From Rossellomorea aquimaris (GTDB taxonomy: Bacteria; Bacillota; Bacilli; Bacillales; Bacillaceae_B): DNA of 64,000 nucleotides. Every line of letters begins with the position of its first letter. Position 1 is the first letter of the stretch. Shown here piece after piece: positions 44,139 to 52,204 of this stretch. The DNA lies in contig NZ_JAIVAT010000007.1 of the NCBI RefSeq assembly GCF_020172085.1, forward strand, positions 744,001-808,000, read 5' to 3'. The notes under the pieces are model-generated. The model was not told the DNA's origin. It saw only the letters and a list, made by a program, of their open reading frames with translations, and did no database searches. A program made the translations under genes and the position numbers.

Positions 44139-45491
44139 TCATTTAATCGAAAAGGTTTCTTTTATCAACAGGTCCTCTGGTGATTTTCCGATAGAATCCT
44201 GATGGAAGTAATCTCTGATGACGCCATCCTTTAAGTAGTTGACGATTGAGACCATTGTCATCCCTTGATCTAACGCAAGGTAAGCATTGGTCACTTCTCC
44301 CGTTTCCACGTTAACGGAATCAAGGAATCCGTATTTACCGTACATATCGAAACGTTTCAACGCTTGGATGTTTTTAAAGGCCTCCATCGGAGCGTATTCC
44401 AGTGACAGGAATGTAGCATGTGGAGTGACCGTGCCATCGGACTTATAACCGTCCATCCCAAGTGGAGTAGCCGCGAATTCAGAGTAATTATCCGGTGTCG
44501 CAGCCGGCGACATGCCCCATGCTGCATATCCTTGATCTTTGGCATATTGAATCTGGATGTCGACATGACGCTTGTTATTCAACCCGAGTGCATTTTTTCC
44601 AAGTTCCTTTTCCTTCAGAACAAGCTGTGGCATCAAAGCTTCGAACATGCTTCCTCCCCAGCTTGGTACATATTTCGTACCCTTGTAGCTGTAATGTCCT
44701 TCGAAGACATCTACACCATCATAGGTTTCTGTATGACCTTCAGGAATTTGTGCCTGCCAATCCCAGCTTTCAGGCATGGTGCGGAACATTCTCCACCAGT
44801 GCTCCCTCGGTACATCCTCTTTCCCGATGGCGATATAGCTTGCAACCCTTGGTTCTGTATAAAAGGCACCATAGTGATGAGCGGTATAACTACCTGCCGC
44901 AACATCATAGCCGCCCCTCATTTGTCCTACTTCAGGAGTGTACAGGGTGGAATAATCCATGTCTTCAACCAGCGCATGAGTCCGATCATACAGTTCAGGG
45001 TAAGCCTGTCCGACTACGATCAATCCTGCGGATAGCCATCCATTGTCAACGGTGGAAATGAATTGTCCCCAATCCGTCATGAGGGACGCATCCTTCGTAT
45101 AGTACCAGTTGTAAAACAGGCCATTCCATTTCTCCATGCCTTCTAAGGATATCAACGTTTTATTAATATTCTTGACAGCTGTTTCTCTTGAAATGAGGCC
45201 CACTTCCTCTGCTGAAATGGTACTCATCATATACATTGAAATGTTGGTTGGTGAAGTGAATTGCTGGGAAGTGATGTCCCCATTCTCCATTCGTACTGCA
45301 TCGTAGGTGAGACCGGTTTGTTTATCAGTGAAATCTTCGAAGTATCGGTAGGTATTCTTTGAAATCGCTTTCAATTGTTTGGATAAAGCGATCTCTTTTC
45401 CTTTGTTTTGATGCTCAGCTGAAGCGGCCCCAGGAAGGGCGGAACTGACAACCAGAGCGATGAGGAGAAGCAGTGACATTATTTTTTTCAA
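44139..45491 (-). CDS. Secreted glucoamylase-like (PF10091-type) glycoside hydrolase
   Basis: 450 residues. Signal peptide (1-25, cleavage near ASA-EH). The mature protein has the alpha/alpha-barrel features of the putative glucoamylase family (FEDFTDKQTGLTYD, FYNWYYTKD, STVDNGWLSAGLIV, WGGSMFEALMPQLV, YAAWGMSPA). Better-studied relatives act on beta-1,2-glucans (GH144-type), so a glucan substrate is possible but unproved. The palindrome GAAACGTTTC upstream (45519-45528) could be a LacI-family operator. Confidence 0.82.
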   Translation of the reverse strand: MKKIMSLLLLIALVVSSALPGAASAEHQNKGKEIALSKQLKAISKNTYRYFEDFTDKQTGLTYDAVRMENGDITSQQFTSPTNISMYMMSTISAEEVGLISRETAVKNINKTLISLEGMEKWNGLFYNWYYTKDASLMTDWGQFISTVDNGWLSAGLIVVGQAYPELYDRTHALVEDMDYSTLYTPEVGQMRGGYDVAAGSYTAHHYGAFYTEPRVASYIAIGKEDVPREHWWRMFRTMPESWDWQAQIPEGHTETYDGVDVFEGHYSYKGTKYVPSWGGSMFEALMPQLVLKEKELGKNALGLNNKRHVDIQIQYAKDQGYAAWGMSPAATPDNYSEFAATPLGMDGYKSDGTVTPHATFLSLEYAPMEAFKNIQALKRFDMYGKYGFLDSVNVETGEVTNAYLALDQGMTMVSIVNYLKDGVIRDYFHQDSIGKSPEDLLIKETFSIK

Positions 45492-45514
45492 TATTCTTCA
45501 CGTCCTTTCAATTT

Positions 45515-45532
45515 AGTGAAACGTTTCGATTA
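45515..45532. promoter_or_regulatory. GAAACGTTTC palindrome, possible LacI-type operator
   Basis: Perfect 10 bp palindrome within TGAAACGTTTCGA, about 30 bp before the glycosidase start. It lacks the extra base on each side of the central CG found in catabolite (cre) sites, so it is not a standard cre. Confidence 0.35.
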
Positions 45533-45684
45533 AAGTATACAAAAGGAAAAGGTAAACGTATATCACTCAATAGTAACAATTATCTGAAAAATATATCGTC
45601 ATACTCATTCTTAGGAACTAGTACTTCAGTTGGGTTGAAATGGAAGTTGGGGGATCATCGGGAGGGTTGAATCGGCAGGGGCAG

Positions 45685-45705
45685 TGAACCTGTCCCTGCG
45701 TCCCA
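45685..45705. repeat. TGAACCTGTCCCTGCGTCCCA gene-end word, copy 2
   Basis: Inverted copy of the word at 29295-29315 with one mismatch; ends two bases before the stop codon of the oxidoreductase gene. Confidence 0.6.
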
Positions 45706-45706
45706 A

Positions 45707-46606
45707 CTACTTGATCATGCTTACGATCCGTTCACAAATCGCATGGGTCTTCAATGAGTCCTCTATGGAAGGGGCGGGCTCTTGTTCTGTTTCTACACAG
45801 TCAATGAAATGGTCGACAAGATCATAGAATCCGCGTTTCATCAGAGTAGGCTCCCAGTCTCCAAAGGAGGAGATGCTCTTTTCTTTGTTATGGTAATGGG
45901 TCGTTTCCACAAGGCTGTTGACGACGAACTTATGATGATCTGCGGAGTATTCAATGATTTCTTCCGTCACACCGCCGTCCCGGTTCATGATGCCGACAGC
46001 CGTACAGTCGTCACCGATGAGCTGGATGATGAGGTGGTGGAGGAGGTCTCCTTTTTTAAGATGCTGGACTTTGACATCCTTCACCTCTGAATTCATCAGG
46101 AAACGAAGGGTGTCGACGACATGGATGAAATCCTCGATGACGAATCTTCTCGGTTCGTCTGGTTGCGCAAACCGATTTTTTTGCATCAAAAGGAAACTCG
46201 GTTTCCCATGATTTTTCAGTTCCTTCACCTTAGGTATGAAGCGTCGATTGAACCCGACCATGGCGATCTTCCCAGTGTCCTTCGCTAGCTGGGCGATTCG
46301 CTCGCTTTCCCCGAAGTTTAAAGAAATAGGCTTGTCTATGTACACATGAATACCATTTTCAAGGAGTTTTTCCGCTATTTCAAAATGGGCCTCAGTAGCC
46401 GTACTTATGAAGGCTGCGTCAATATTCGCGGCAATCAGTTCCTCCACATTCTGCACCCGTTCTTGGATCCGATATTGGTCGGCAAGTGTGTGCAGTGTTT
46501 CTTCATTTCTAGTGCAGAGTACCAGCTCGATCCCTTCTTTTTTAGAAAGAACAGGGAGATAGGCTTTCTTTGCGATATCACCTAATCCGATTAGTCCGAT
46601 TCTCAC
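45707..46606 (-). CDS. Gfo/Idh/MocA-family NAD(P)-dependent oxidoreductase
   Basis: 299 residues. N-terminal Rossmann motif GLIGLGDIAKKAYLP, the family EKP-type motif as YIDKPISLNF (catalytic Lys), and a C-terminal alpha/beta domain. The first codon is GTG with AAGAGGTGAAGAAAC upstream. Acts on a sugar or inositol-like substrate not readable from sequence. Single gene. Confidence 0.87.
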   Translation of the reverse strand: MRIGLIGLGDIAKKAYLPVLSKKEGIELVLCTRNEETLHTLADQYRIQERVQNVEELIAANIDAAFISTATEAHFEIAEKLLENGIHVYIDKPISLNFGESERIAQLAKDTGKIAMVGFNRRFIPKVKELKNHGKPSFLLMQKNRFAQPDEPRRFVIEDFIHVVDTLRFLMNSEVKDVKVQHLKKGDLLHHLIIQLIGDDCTAVGIMNRDGGVTEEIIEYSADHHKFVVNSLVETTHYHNKEKSISSFGDWEPTLMKRGFYDLVDHFIDCVETEQEPAPSIEDSLKTHAICERIVSMIK

Positions 46607-46697
46607 GTTTCTTCACCTCTTGTTTTTTCTTTTATTATAGTATTCTACAGATAGATATCAAATGAAAGTGGGCAAATCAAGTAAGGGGGATTTCTTT

Positions 46698-46743
46698 AAA
46701 CACGAACATTAAAATATAAATTCAAAAATAAAATTCGTGTTTT
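46698..46743 (+). promoter_or_regulatory. Candidate PurR site (two inverted PurBox-like words)
   Basis: AAACACGAACATT (46698-46710) resembles the PurBox AWWWCCGAACWWT at 11 of 13 positions. An inverted partner TTCGTGTTT is at 46734-46742. The words lie just upstream of a -35 element. The spacing is wider than the usual B. subtilis pair, so this is a candidate. Confidence 0.5.
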
Positions 46744-46745
46744 TG

Positions 46746-46774
46746 TTGAATATCCATTCCTGCTTTGGTATAGT
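46746..46774 (+). promoter_or_regulatory. SigA-type promoter of the purine-riboswitch leader
   Basis: TTGAAT (46746-46751), 17 bp, TATAGT (46769-46774). Confidence 0.7.
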
Positions 46775-46801
46775 TACACCGTAGCACAAGTACATAGCGT
46801 T

Positions 46802-46872
46802 ACTCGTATATCCTCGGTAATATGGTCTGAGCGTTTCTACCTGGTTCCCATTATAAGAACTAGACTACGAGT
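46802..46872 (+). ncRNA. Guanine-class purine riboswitch aptamer
   Basis: P1 is a perfect 7 bp helix ACTCGTA/TACGAGT. P2 forms from CTCGG and CTGAG around TAATATGGT, P3 from CTGGTTC and GAACTAG, and the junction holds the invariant GTTTCTACC. The base at the specificity position before the 3' P1 strand is C (46865, in GACTACGAG), which selects guanine or hypoxanthine over adenine. It precedes a nucleosidase lipoprotein gene. Confidence 0.93.
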
Positions 46873-46924
46873 TGAAGTATTCGGTTTTTCGGCCTATTTG
46901 CCGTTCACCCATTCTTTGACTTTG

Positions 46925-46974
46925 AAGATCTGGAACGTAGAATTCACTCTACCATTACAGGTCTTTTTCTTTTG
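46925..46974 (+). terminator. Expression-platform terminator of the guanine riboswitch
   Basis: AGATCTG..GTAG / CTAC..CAGGTCT followed by TTTTTCTTTT, about 45 bp before the start codon. Guanine binding should favour it and switch the gene off. Confidence 0.7.
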
Positions 46975-47020
46975 ACCACATACGCAGGGATCCATTCACC
47001 AAGAAAAGGGAGAGATTACT

Positions 47021-47884
47021 ATGAGAAAGAAAATCGCATCATTGGCAGCATTATCAGTATTGGCTTTATCCGTCTTCACTGGATGCAGCTCAACGACCCA
47101 AACAGAAGCAAAGGAAAAGAAAGAAGAGCATCCAATCATCATACAGGGGCCAATGCCAATTGAGGCTGAGAAGTTTGCAGGCAAGCTTGAGAATGTGAAG
47201 GAAGAGAAATCCGGATCATTTGTTTTTTATAAAGGAACGTTGAATGACTATCCTGTCATTGTTACGAAGACGGGTAAAGGAATGGAAAATACGGCAGCGG
47301 CGACGGCTGTTGCCATTGAAAAATATGATCCGGTTGCCATCATCAATCAAGGGACGTCCGGCGGTCACGACCCAGAGCTGAATGTATTTGATATCGTCAT
47401 CGGGGAAAGAACCGTGAATCTCGGCTCGTTAAAAACAGGGAACATGGCCGATGAGGAAGGAATCGAACCGACTGCCTGGAAGCCGATGGACCTGATGGCT
47501 TCTGAAGGAAGCGCAGGGGAAGACCCGAATGCCGAGAAAATCAGATACTATGATGGTGATGAGACACTGCTTGCTGCCGCAAAAGCAGTAAAAGATACGT
47601 ATAAAAAAGGGAAAGTCGTCGAAGGGACAATCGGTTCTGCAGACGTCTGGAATAACGAAGTGGACCGTATCCAATGGTTTCATGAGAAGTACGGCTCGTC
47701 TGTAGAGGAAATGGAAGGGGCAGCGGCAGCGCAAATTGCCGGAGCATACGATGTACCATTCCTTGGAATCCGCGTTTTATCGAATAATAAAACGAACGGT
47801 GGAGCATACAATCCAGACACAGCTGCAGCCAATCAGGAATATGTGTTTGAAGTCGTGAAAGAATATATCTCAGAGATGAAGTAA
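47021..47884 (+). CDS. Lipoprotein nucleosidase/phosphorylase of the MTAN/PNP family
   Basis: 287 residues. Lipoprotein signal with lipobox FTGC (Cys22), so the enzyme is anchored outside the membrane, unlike cytosolic Pfs/MtnN. The fold-1 phosphorylase signature EEMEGAAAAQIAGAYDVP matches MTA/SAH nucleosidase. Glu48 (GPMPIEAE) aligns with MTAN Glu12, and the ribose-binding Glu residues in EMEG are kept. The catalytic Asp of RAISD is Asn here (IRVLSNN). PNPs specific for 6-oxopurines carry Asn at the base-binding position. Control by a guanine riboswitch and a PurBox fits guanosine/inosine salvage. Confidence 0.87.
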   Translation: MRKKIASLAALSVLALSVFTGCSSTTQTEAKEKKEEHPIIIQGPMPIEAEKFAGKLENVKEEKSGSFVFYKGTLNDYPVIVTKTGKGMENTAAATAVAIEKYDPVAIINQGTSGGHDPELNVFDIVIGERTVNLGSLKTGNMADEEGIEPTAWKPMDLMASEGSAGEDPNAEKIRYYDGDETLLAAAKAVKDTYKKGKVVEGTIGSADVWNNEVDRIQWFHEKYGSSVEEMEGAAAAQIAGAYDVPFLGIRVLSNNKTNGGAYNPDTAAANQEYVFEVVKEYISEMK

Positions 47885-47892
47885 TTCAATCG

Positions 47893-47934
47893 AGAGGGAC
47901 GGACCTCCAATTCGGAGGTCCGTCCCTCTTTTGT
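47893..47934 (+). terminator. Terminator made of a GAGGGACGGACCTCC inverted repeat
   Basis: AGAGGGACGGACCTCC (47893-47908) and its exact complement (47914-47929) around AATTC, followed by TTTTG. Ten bases after the nucleosidase stop; one more copy of the recurring word. Confidence 0.85.
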
Positions 47935-47950
47935 GTGATACAATAATGAG

Positions 47951-48913
47951 GTGCAATTTGAACATCACACGGAGTTGATCATAATAGAAACGAAAAATTA
48001 TTTATATACGTATTCTTGGGAACCGAATGAAGAGTCCCTTTGTGCACTGGAAAAGCGCATGTTATTCGGAAAGGATTCTGAATCTGGCATTCTAGTAAGT
48101 TCGTTGAAAGTAGACCCGAGCAGGAGTCCTTTCATTCGTGAAAGAATGGAAATCATCTGCGAGGGTGCTGAGTTCGAGGAATTATTAAATAAGATTCATC
48201 AATTAGATGCGGTGGACGGATTCAAGGTCGTGTTTGTACAGAATCCCGATGCCGATCGAGTCGGCTTCAAGAAGCTGAGAAGGATTGAAAAAGAAGTCGG
48301 CCTTCACCTGAAAGGCGAAGCAGAGCTTGTGGATCCCTCCATCTGGTACGGGGTCATCAAGACCGATGACAAGTGGGTGTTTGGAACATATGCGAAAAAT
48401 GAAGCGGTGTGGCTGCATCACGTGAAAAAGCCCCACAGCTACTCCACAGCACTCGGCACCCGTGTGGCAAGAGCCGTCGTGAACATCGCGGCACCGAAAA
48501 CGGAAGGAATCAAAATGATTGACCCTTGCTGCGGAATCGGGACCGTTCTTGTAGAGGCTTTGTCCATGGGAATCGATATTGTTGGAAGTGACCGGAATCC
48601 ATTGATCCTTGATGGAGTCAGGGAGAATATCGCACACTTTGGATTCAAAGGGGATGTGTCATTAAGGGACATAAATGATGTGACGGGCAGTTACGATGTC
48701 GCTGTCATTGATTTGCCCTATAATCTTTGCTCCGTCATCACGGATGAGGAACAATTGGACATGCTCCGAAGTGCTAGGCGATTCGCTGAAAGGGTCGTGA
48801 TTGTGACGCTTGAGGATGTGGATTCAAACGTGGAAAAAGCAGGCTTCAATATCGTCGATCGGTGTGAAGTGAGTAAAGGAAGATTTGTCAGACAGATATT
48901 GGTCTGTGCGTGA
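47951..48913 (+). CDS. Trm11/RlmKL-like SAM-dependent RNA methyltransferase
   Basis: 320 residues. N-terminal region with a possible THUMP-like part, SAM-binding motif MIDPCCGIGTVLVEAL (about 193-208), and the catalytic-type motif VIDLPYNLCS (D-L-P-Y, as in tRNA guanine-N2 methylases). The GTG start at 47951 has only a weak upstream site (AATGAG), so the exact start is unsure. Target RNA unknown. Confidence 0.8.
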   Translation: MQFEHHTELIIIETKNYLYTYSWEPNEESLCALEKRMLFGKDSESGILVSSLKVDPSRSPFIRERMEIICEGAEFEELLNKIHQLDAVDGFKVVFVQNPDADRVGFKKLRRIEKEVGLHLKGEAELVDPSIWYGVIKTDDKWVFGTYAKNEAVWLHHVKKPHSYSTALGTRVARAVVNIAAPKTEGIKMIDPCCGIGTVLVEALSMGIDIVGSDRNPLILDGVRENIAHFGFKGDVSLRDINDVTGSYDVAVIDLPYNLCSVITDEEQLDMLRSARRFAERVVIVTLEDVDSNVEKAGFNIVDRCEVSKGRFVRQILVCA

Positions 48914-48948
48914 AGAGTGTGGAAGATTGATTCCACACTCTTTTTTTG
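48913..48948 (+). terminator. Terminator of the methyltransferase gene
   Basis: AAGAGTGTGGAA/TTCCACACTCTTTTTTT. Confidence 0.9.
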
Positions 48949-49121
48949 ATTTGAAATTCATAAATAGTTCGAGACTTCTTGGGCACATATGAGCTGAGGT
49001 CACGTCTGAATGAGTATGCCAGATGAATAGGAGTAATAGTTGTGAGTATTATGGACAAGCGCATATACATGAAGTCATCACTTGAATATACTATTAGGAA
49101 CAAAATACTAGGAGGAATTCT

Positions 49122-49526
49122 ATGTGTAACTCAAATGCTTTTTGTTGTCCCGTTACCTGTTCGAATGATTTTATTCCCAAGAAACAGTTGGTGGGTATTA
49201 AGAGATGTACCCCTATTAGCTCCCCTTGTGATGGTACCACGATCACAACCATTTTCGCCATTACTTCTACGCCTGAACAAGAGTTAGCGAGCGGAATGAT
49301 TTCGATTGTCAACACCTCTGTAGACTGCACGATGATTGTATCCATAAGTGAAAATGGAACGGCGTTAGTCCCAAGTTATACCATAATACCTCAGTCTTCA
49401 TTAGTGTTGCAGGTTTCCAATCTTACAAGAGTCACTGTTGTGTGTACGAGTACGAGCTCTGTTGCAGGTGCTTTCTGTAGCGGTACTTTTGAAGGTGACC
49501 TTCAATACACGGCCTTTCAATCTTAA
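49122..49526 (+). CDS. Probable spore-appendage/exosporium subunit (Ena, DUF3992-like)
   Basis: 134 residues, no signal peptide. A Cys-rich N-terminus (MCNSNAFCCPVTC) is followed by a Ser/Thr-rich beta-sandwich (about 30-132) ending GTFEGDLQYTAFQS. The CC motif in a flexible N-terminal connector and the jelly-roll pattern (GMISIVNTS, PSYTIIPQSSLVLQVSNLTRV) recall S-type endospore appendage subunits, which link by disulfides through such a connector. AGGAGG precedes the ATG. First of three same-strand genes. Identity rests on pattern memory. Confidence 0.6.
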   Translation: MCNSNAFCCPVTCSNDFIPKKQLVGIKRCTPISSPCDGTTITTIFAITSTPEQELASGMISIVNTSVDCTMIVSISENGTALVPSYTIIPQSSLVLQVSNLTRVTVVCTSTSSVAGAFCSGTFEGDLQYTAFQS

Positions 49527-49600
49527 TCCTGATTGAGGAAGCTGTCCTGTATGAAGATATCCGTTTGGTGTCTTTTTAGACAGAAAGGAGGAACAAAGAA

Positions 49601-50050
49601 ATGGACATAAAAGAGTACTATGCATTTTGTGAACCAGTACTAGCCCCGCCAGGATGCAGCAATATTTATCCGCCGCCCACACCCACACCTACCCCTACAC
49701 CCACACGTTCGTGTCAGTTGGTCAAAAATGAAATTTGTGGAAACATAGAGCAATTTTGCAATGGTGAGTGGGAAGAGTATTGGAGGAACTTTGGTGTGGA
49801 TGCCACATTCACAGGATCTTTGGTCGTATACAATGGCAGTGGATGCCCCATGAGTGTAAGGGGAGTGATTAACGGAGCGTATGTTTTCTTATTCTCCGTC
49901 ATGAATCAGGGGCAGTCGAAATCGATTACAGTAAGTGGAATTGAAAACTTAGAAATACAGTGCCTCGGATCGGATCCTGCTTCACGGTGTTCAGGGAGGT
50001 ATTGCTTAACCGTCCATTATCCGTTGGCTTGCGAAATCCCAGGCGAATAA
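49601..50050 (+). CDS. Second Ena/DUF3992-like subunit with a Pro-Thr linker
   Basis: 149 residues. A Cys-containing N-terminus, a (PT)n linker at about 25-35 (PPPTPTPTPTPTPT), then a beta-sandwich with FTGSLVVYNGSGCPMSV, QGQSKSITVSGIENLEIQC and CSGRYCLTVHY. Ten Cys residues favour disulfide cross-links. No signal peptide, as expected for a protein assembled on the spore inside the mother cell. GAAAGGAGG precedes the ATG; 74 bp after the first subunit. Confidence 0.6.
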   Translation: MDIKEYYAFCEPVLAPPGCSNIYPPPTPTPTPTPTRSCQLVKNEICGNIEQFCNGEWEEYWRNFGVDATFTGSLVVYNGSGCPMSVRGVINGAYVFLFSVMNQGQSKSITVSGIENLEIQCLGSDPASRCSGRYCLTVHYPLACEIPGE

Positions 50051-50084
50051 TGAATTGACCTTCACTATAGAAAGGAGTGAGAAA

Positions 50085-51539
50085 ATGCCATTTGTTAATC
50101 GTTTTTCGGAAAGGACATGTGGAGAGATGACGTTCACAGGAAATACATTGGGTTTAAGCCAGTTGCTGAATCAGAATAGAGCAGGCATTCAAGGGAGCAT
50201 AGGGGCGTTCACGACAGTAGATGTTAATATGCAGGTTCCCACCTTTCCACAAGGGACAACATTAAATTACCAGGAAAATAGTTCCAGTGCTATTCTTCAG
50301 ATACCAAGTGGAAGTACAATCCTTTATGCGGAACTTATTTGGGGAGGGAACTATCTGTCAAGAAATGAAAATATTTTAGGGCAGTTAAATGTCCCCGTTA
50401 CGTTGACGGATCCAACCTCAAATAATACATTCATAAATCCCGATCCTGTTACGAGTAATCAAGACATATACCTAATTGGAGGTTCCGCAAAAGGTTTCTA
50501 TATGCGTTCCAATAATGTCACTTCCATTGTTCAGTCCGCTGGTGCAGGAACCTACACGGTATCCGGAGTGCCGGGCTTACTTGATCCACTTCTTGCCTCT
50601 ACGAATGACACCAACCATGCCGGATGGACTCTTGCGGTAATCTATGAAAATAGTATCTTCCCAAATCGTTCGATGAATTTATTTGTAGGGGCACAGGGGA
50701 TTGTCAACAGCCAAATGAATCCCATTATTAATATCCCTGTTACAGGATTCATGACACCTCCTAGTGGGGATGTAAACGCAAGGCTTTTAATTTCCGCCCA
50801 AGAGGGAGACGCTATTCTTGATGGAGACCAAGCCTCATTTGGCCCTGACCTATTATCCCTCTCTTTACTATCGGGACCGAATAACCCAGTAACGAACTTC
50901 TTTGGCTCCCAAATCAATGATAACTCAGGGAATTTAGATACTTCAGGAACCTTTGGGGACCGAAACCAGGATCCATTTACTTTAACTAACATTGTAGCTG
51001 GGCGACAGGGATGGGATATTACCAATGTAAGCGGTATGAACACTCTTCCAAACAATCAAAACTCGGCTGTCTTCCAGTTTACTTCATCGGAAGATGCCTA
51101 TTTGCCGAATGCATTGGGTGTGCAAATCGATGAAGGAGATGCCGTTCTGGACATTGTTAAAACCGTTGATAAACCATTTGCTGTTAACGGAGATGTATTG
51201 TCTTACAACATCACAATCACCAATAATGGAGTGGTTGCGGCGGACAATGTTGTATTTGTCGATGCCATTCCAAGTGGGAGCATCTATGTTGAAGACAGTT
51301 TATATATCGATGGAGTTAACTATCCGGGAGTAAATCCACAATACGGCGTTTCACTTGACGATATTGATGTGGGGGATACTGTGATAGTCACATTTAAGGT
51401 TATAGTAAAACGTAGTGACTGTTTTATCAGTAATATTGCTGAAGTTGAATTCAGTTGTGGAAAAAAAGCAAGAAGTAATAGAGCAACCTCAACTGTATGT
51501 AGTCTATGCCATTCAACGCAGTTTTATTGTGATTGTTGA
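50085..51539 (+). CDS. DUF11-containing surface protein with Cys-rich tail
   Basis: 484 residues, no signal peptide. Residues about 25-360 are a beta-rich, Asn/Ser/Thr-rich region with no recognised domain (TILYAELIWGGNYLSRNEN, NHAGWTLAVIYEN). Residues about 370-465 form a DUF11 Ig-like repeat (ILDIVKTVDKPFAVNGDVLS-type, then ITNNGVVAADNVVFVDAIP). The end, CSLCHSTQFYCDC, is Cys-rich and could link by disulfides to the two Cys-rich upstream products. AAAGGAG precedes ATG at 50085; the in-frame ATG at 50055 has no site. Confidence 0.7.
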   Translation: MPFVNRFSERTCGEMTFTGNTLGLSQLLNQNRAGIQGSIGAFTTVDVNMQVPTFPQGTTLNYQENSSSAILQIPSGSTILYAELIWGGNYLSRNENILGQLNVPVTLTDPTSNNTFINPDPVTSNQDIYLIGGSAKGFYMRSNNVTSIVQSAGAGTYTVSGVPGLLDPLLASTNDTNHAGWTLAVIYENSIFPNRSMNLFVGAQGIVNSQMNPIINIPVTGFMTPPSGDVNARLLISAQEGDAILDGDQASFGPDLLSLSLLSGPNNPVTNFFGSQINDNSGNLDTSGTFGDRNQDPFTLTNIVAGRQGWDITNVSGMNTLPNNQNSAVFQFTSSEDAYLPNALGVQIDEGDAVLDIVKTVDKPFAVNGDVLSYNITITNNGVVAADNVVFVDAIPSGSIYVEDSLYIDGVNYPGVNPQYGVSLDDIDVGDTVIVTFKVIVKRSDCFISNIAEVEFSCGKKARSNRATSTVCSLCHSTQFYCDC

Positions 51540-51540
51540 A

Positions 51541-51723
51541 TGGTTTTTTGAATGATTTTGGTTGTTTGTTATTCCAAAATAATGGTTTTCAATTAAGTCC
51601 TACATCAGAGCCAGGGTAAACCAAGAAGTGTAAGAAAGAAATTGGCATGAGCGTGAAAGAATCTATTGTTGATTGAAAGATTCCAACCACTATATCACAC
51701 AATAATCAAGGGTGAATGATTGA
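51541..51723. other. Intergenic stretch without recognisable content
   Basis: Follows the DUF11 gene; no convincing ORF, hairpin with T run or repeat. A gene remnant begins at 51724. Confidence 0.4.
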
Positions 51724-51852
51724 ACAATCAAGGAAATTGGTGATGCACACAATAAATCAGCTGCTCAAGTTATACTCCGTCGGGATTTGCATCACTTTGT
51801 TATGACGCATTCTAAGTCCATGACTGAGTACGAAAATGAACGAATTGAATGA
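51724..51852 (+). pseudogene. Aldo/keto reductase C-terminal remnant
   Basis: A 42-codon open stretch without a start reads TIKEIGDAHNKSAAQVILRR, then DLHHFVMTHSKSMTEYENER. This fits the conserved end of aldo/keto reductases (IG..H.KS.AQ..LRW.LQ....IPKS). It stops early and no upstream part is found. A decayed gene fragment. Confidence 0.6.
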
Positions 51853-51936
51853 GAATCTCGGCAGTGGTTCTCATTTAATTGTCATTATTCATTAAATACG
51901 AGAATGTCCTTAAACTTCTTGAGGGAGAAAAACTAG

Positions 51937-51967
51937 GGAGCTTCAGATCATTCTGGCGCTCTTTTTT
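51937..51967 (+). terminator. Hairpin with T run, possibly the old terminator of the remnant
   Basis: GAGC.TCAG/CTG.GCTC followed by six T. Confidence 0.55.
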
Positions 51968-52078
51968 ATGATGACTTTTCCACAAATCAAGAATATTTTT
52001 TTCTTTACCAACAATAAGAAAATAAATTGAAAATGTACCGAATGTGTATGAAGTGAGTCGTATCAAGGGTTTTCCCCT

Positions 52079-52092
52079 GTGAAAGCGCTTGT
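52079..52092 (+). promoter_or_regulatory. Candidate catabolite-responsive element (cre) before des
   Basis: TGAAAGCGCTTGTA matches the cre consensus TGWAARCGYTWNCW except for one position; it lies 74 bp upstream of the des -10. Confidence 0.5.
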
Positions 52093-52105
52093 AAATTTCT
52101 CCCTT

Positions 52106-52171
52106 ATGACATTTGTCATGCCCAGCATATGACACCTACTACTAACATGTAAATTCCCCTTCCCCTATAAT
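52106..52171 (+). promoter_or_regulatory. des promoter with DesR-like palindrome
   Basis: ATGACATTTGTCAT (52106-52119) is an inverted repeat, and a further ATGACA lies at 52129. TATAAT at 52166-52171 has no good -35 at 17 bp, as expected for a promoter that needs an activator such as DesR. Confidence 0.55.
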
Positions 52172-52204
52172 GATTTCAAAGCCTTAAATGAAGGGAATTA
52201 TGAC

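Noticed and set aside
44418-45061. Two long plus-strand ORFs (205 and 188 codons) opposite the glycosidase gene
   Set aside because: Antisense of a secreted enzyme with clear signal peptide and family motifs; translations are rich in Cys, His and Arg and match nothing.
45515-45532. GAAACGTTTC as a CcpA cre site
   Set aside because: The central CG lacks the extra flanking bases of the cre consensus; kept only as a possible LacI-type operator.
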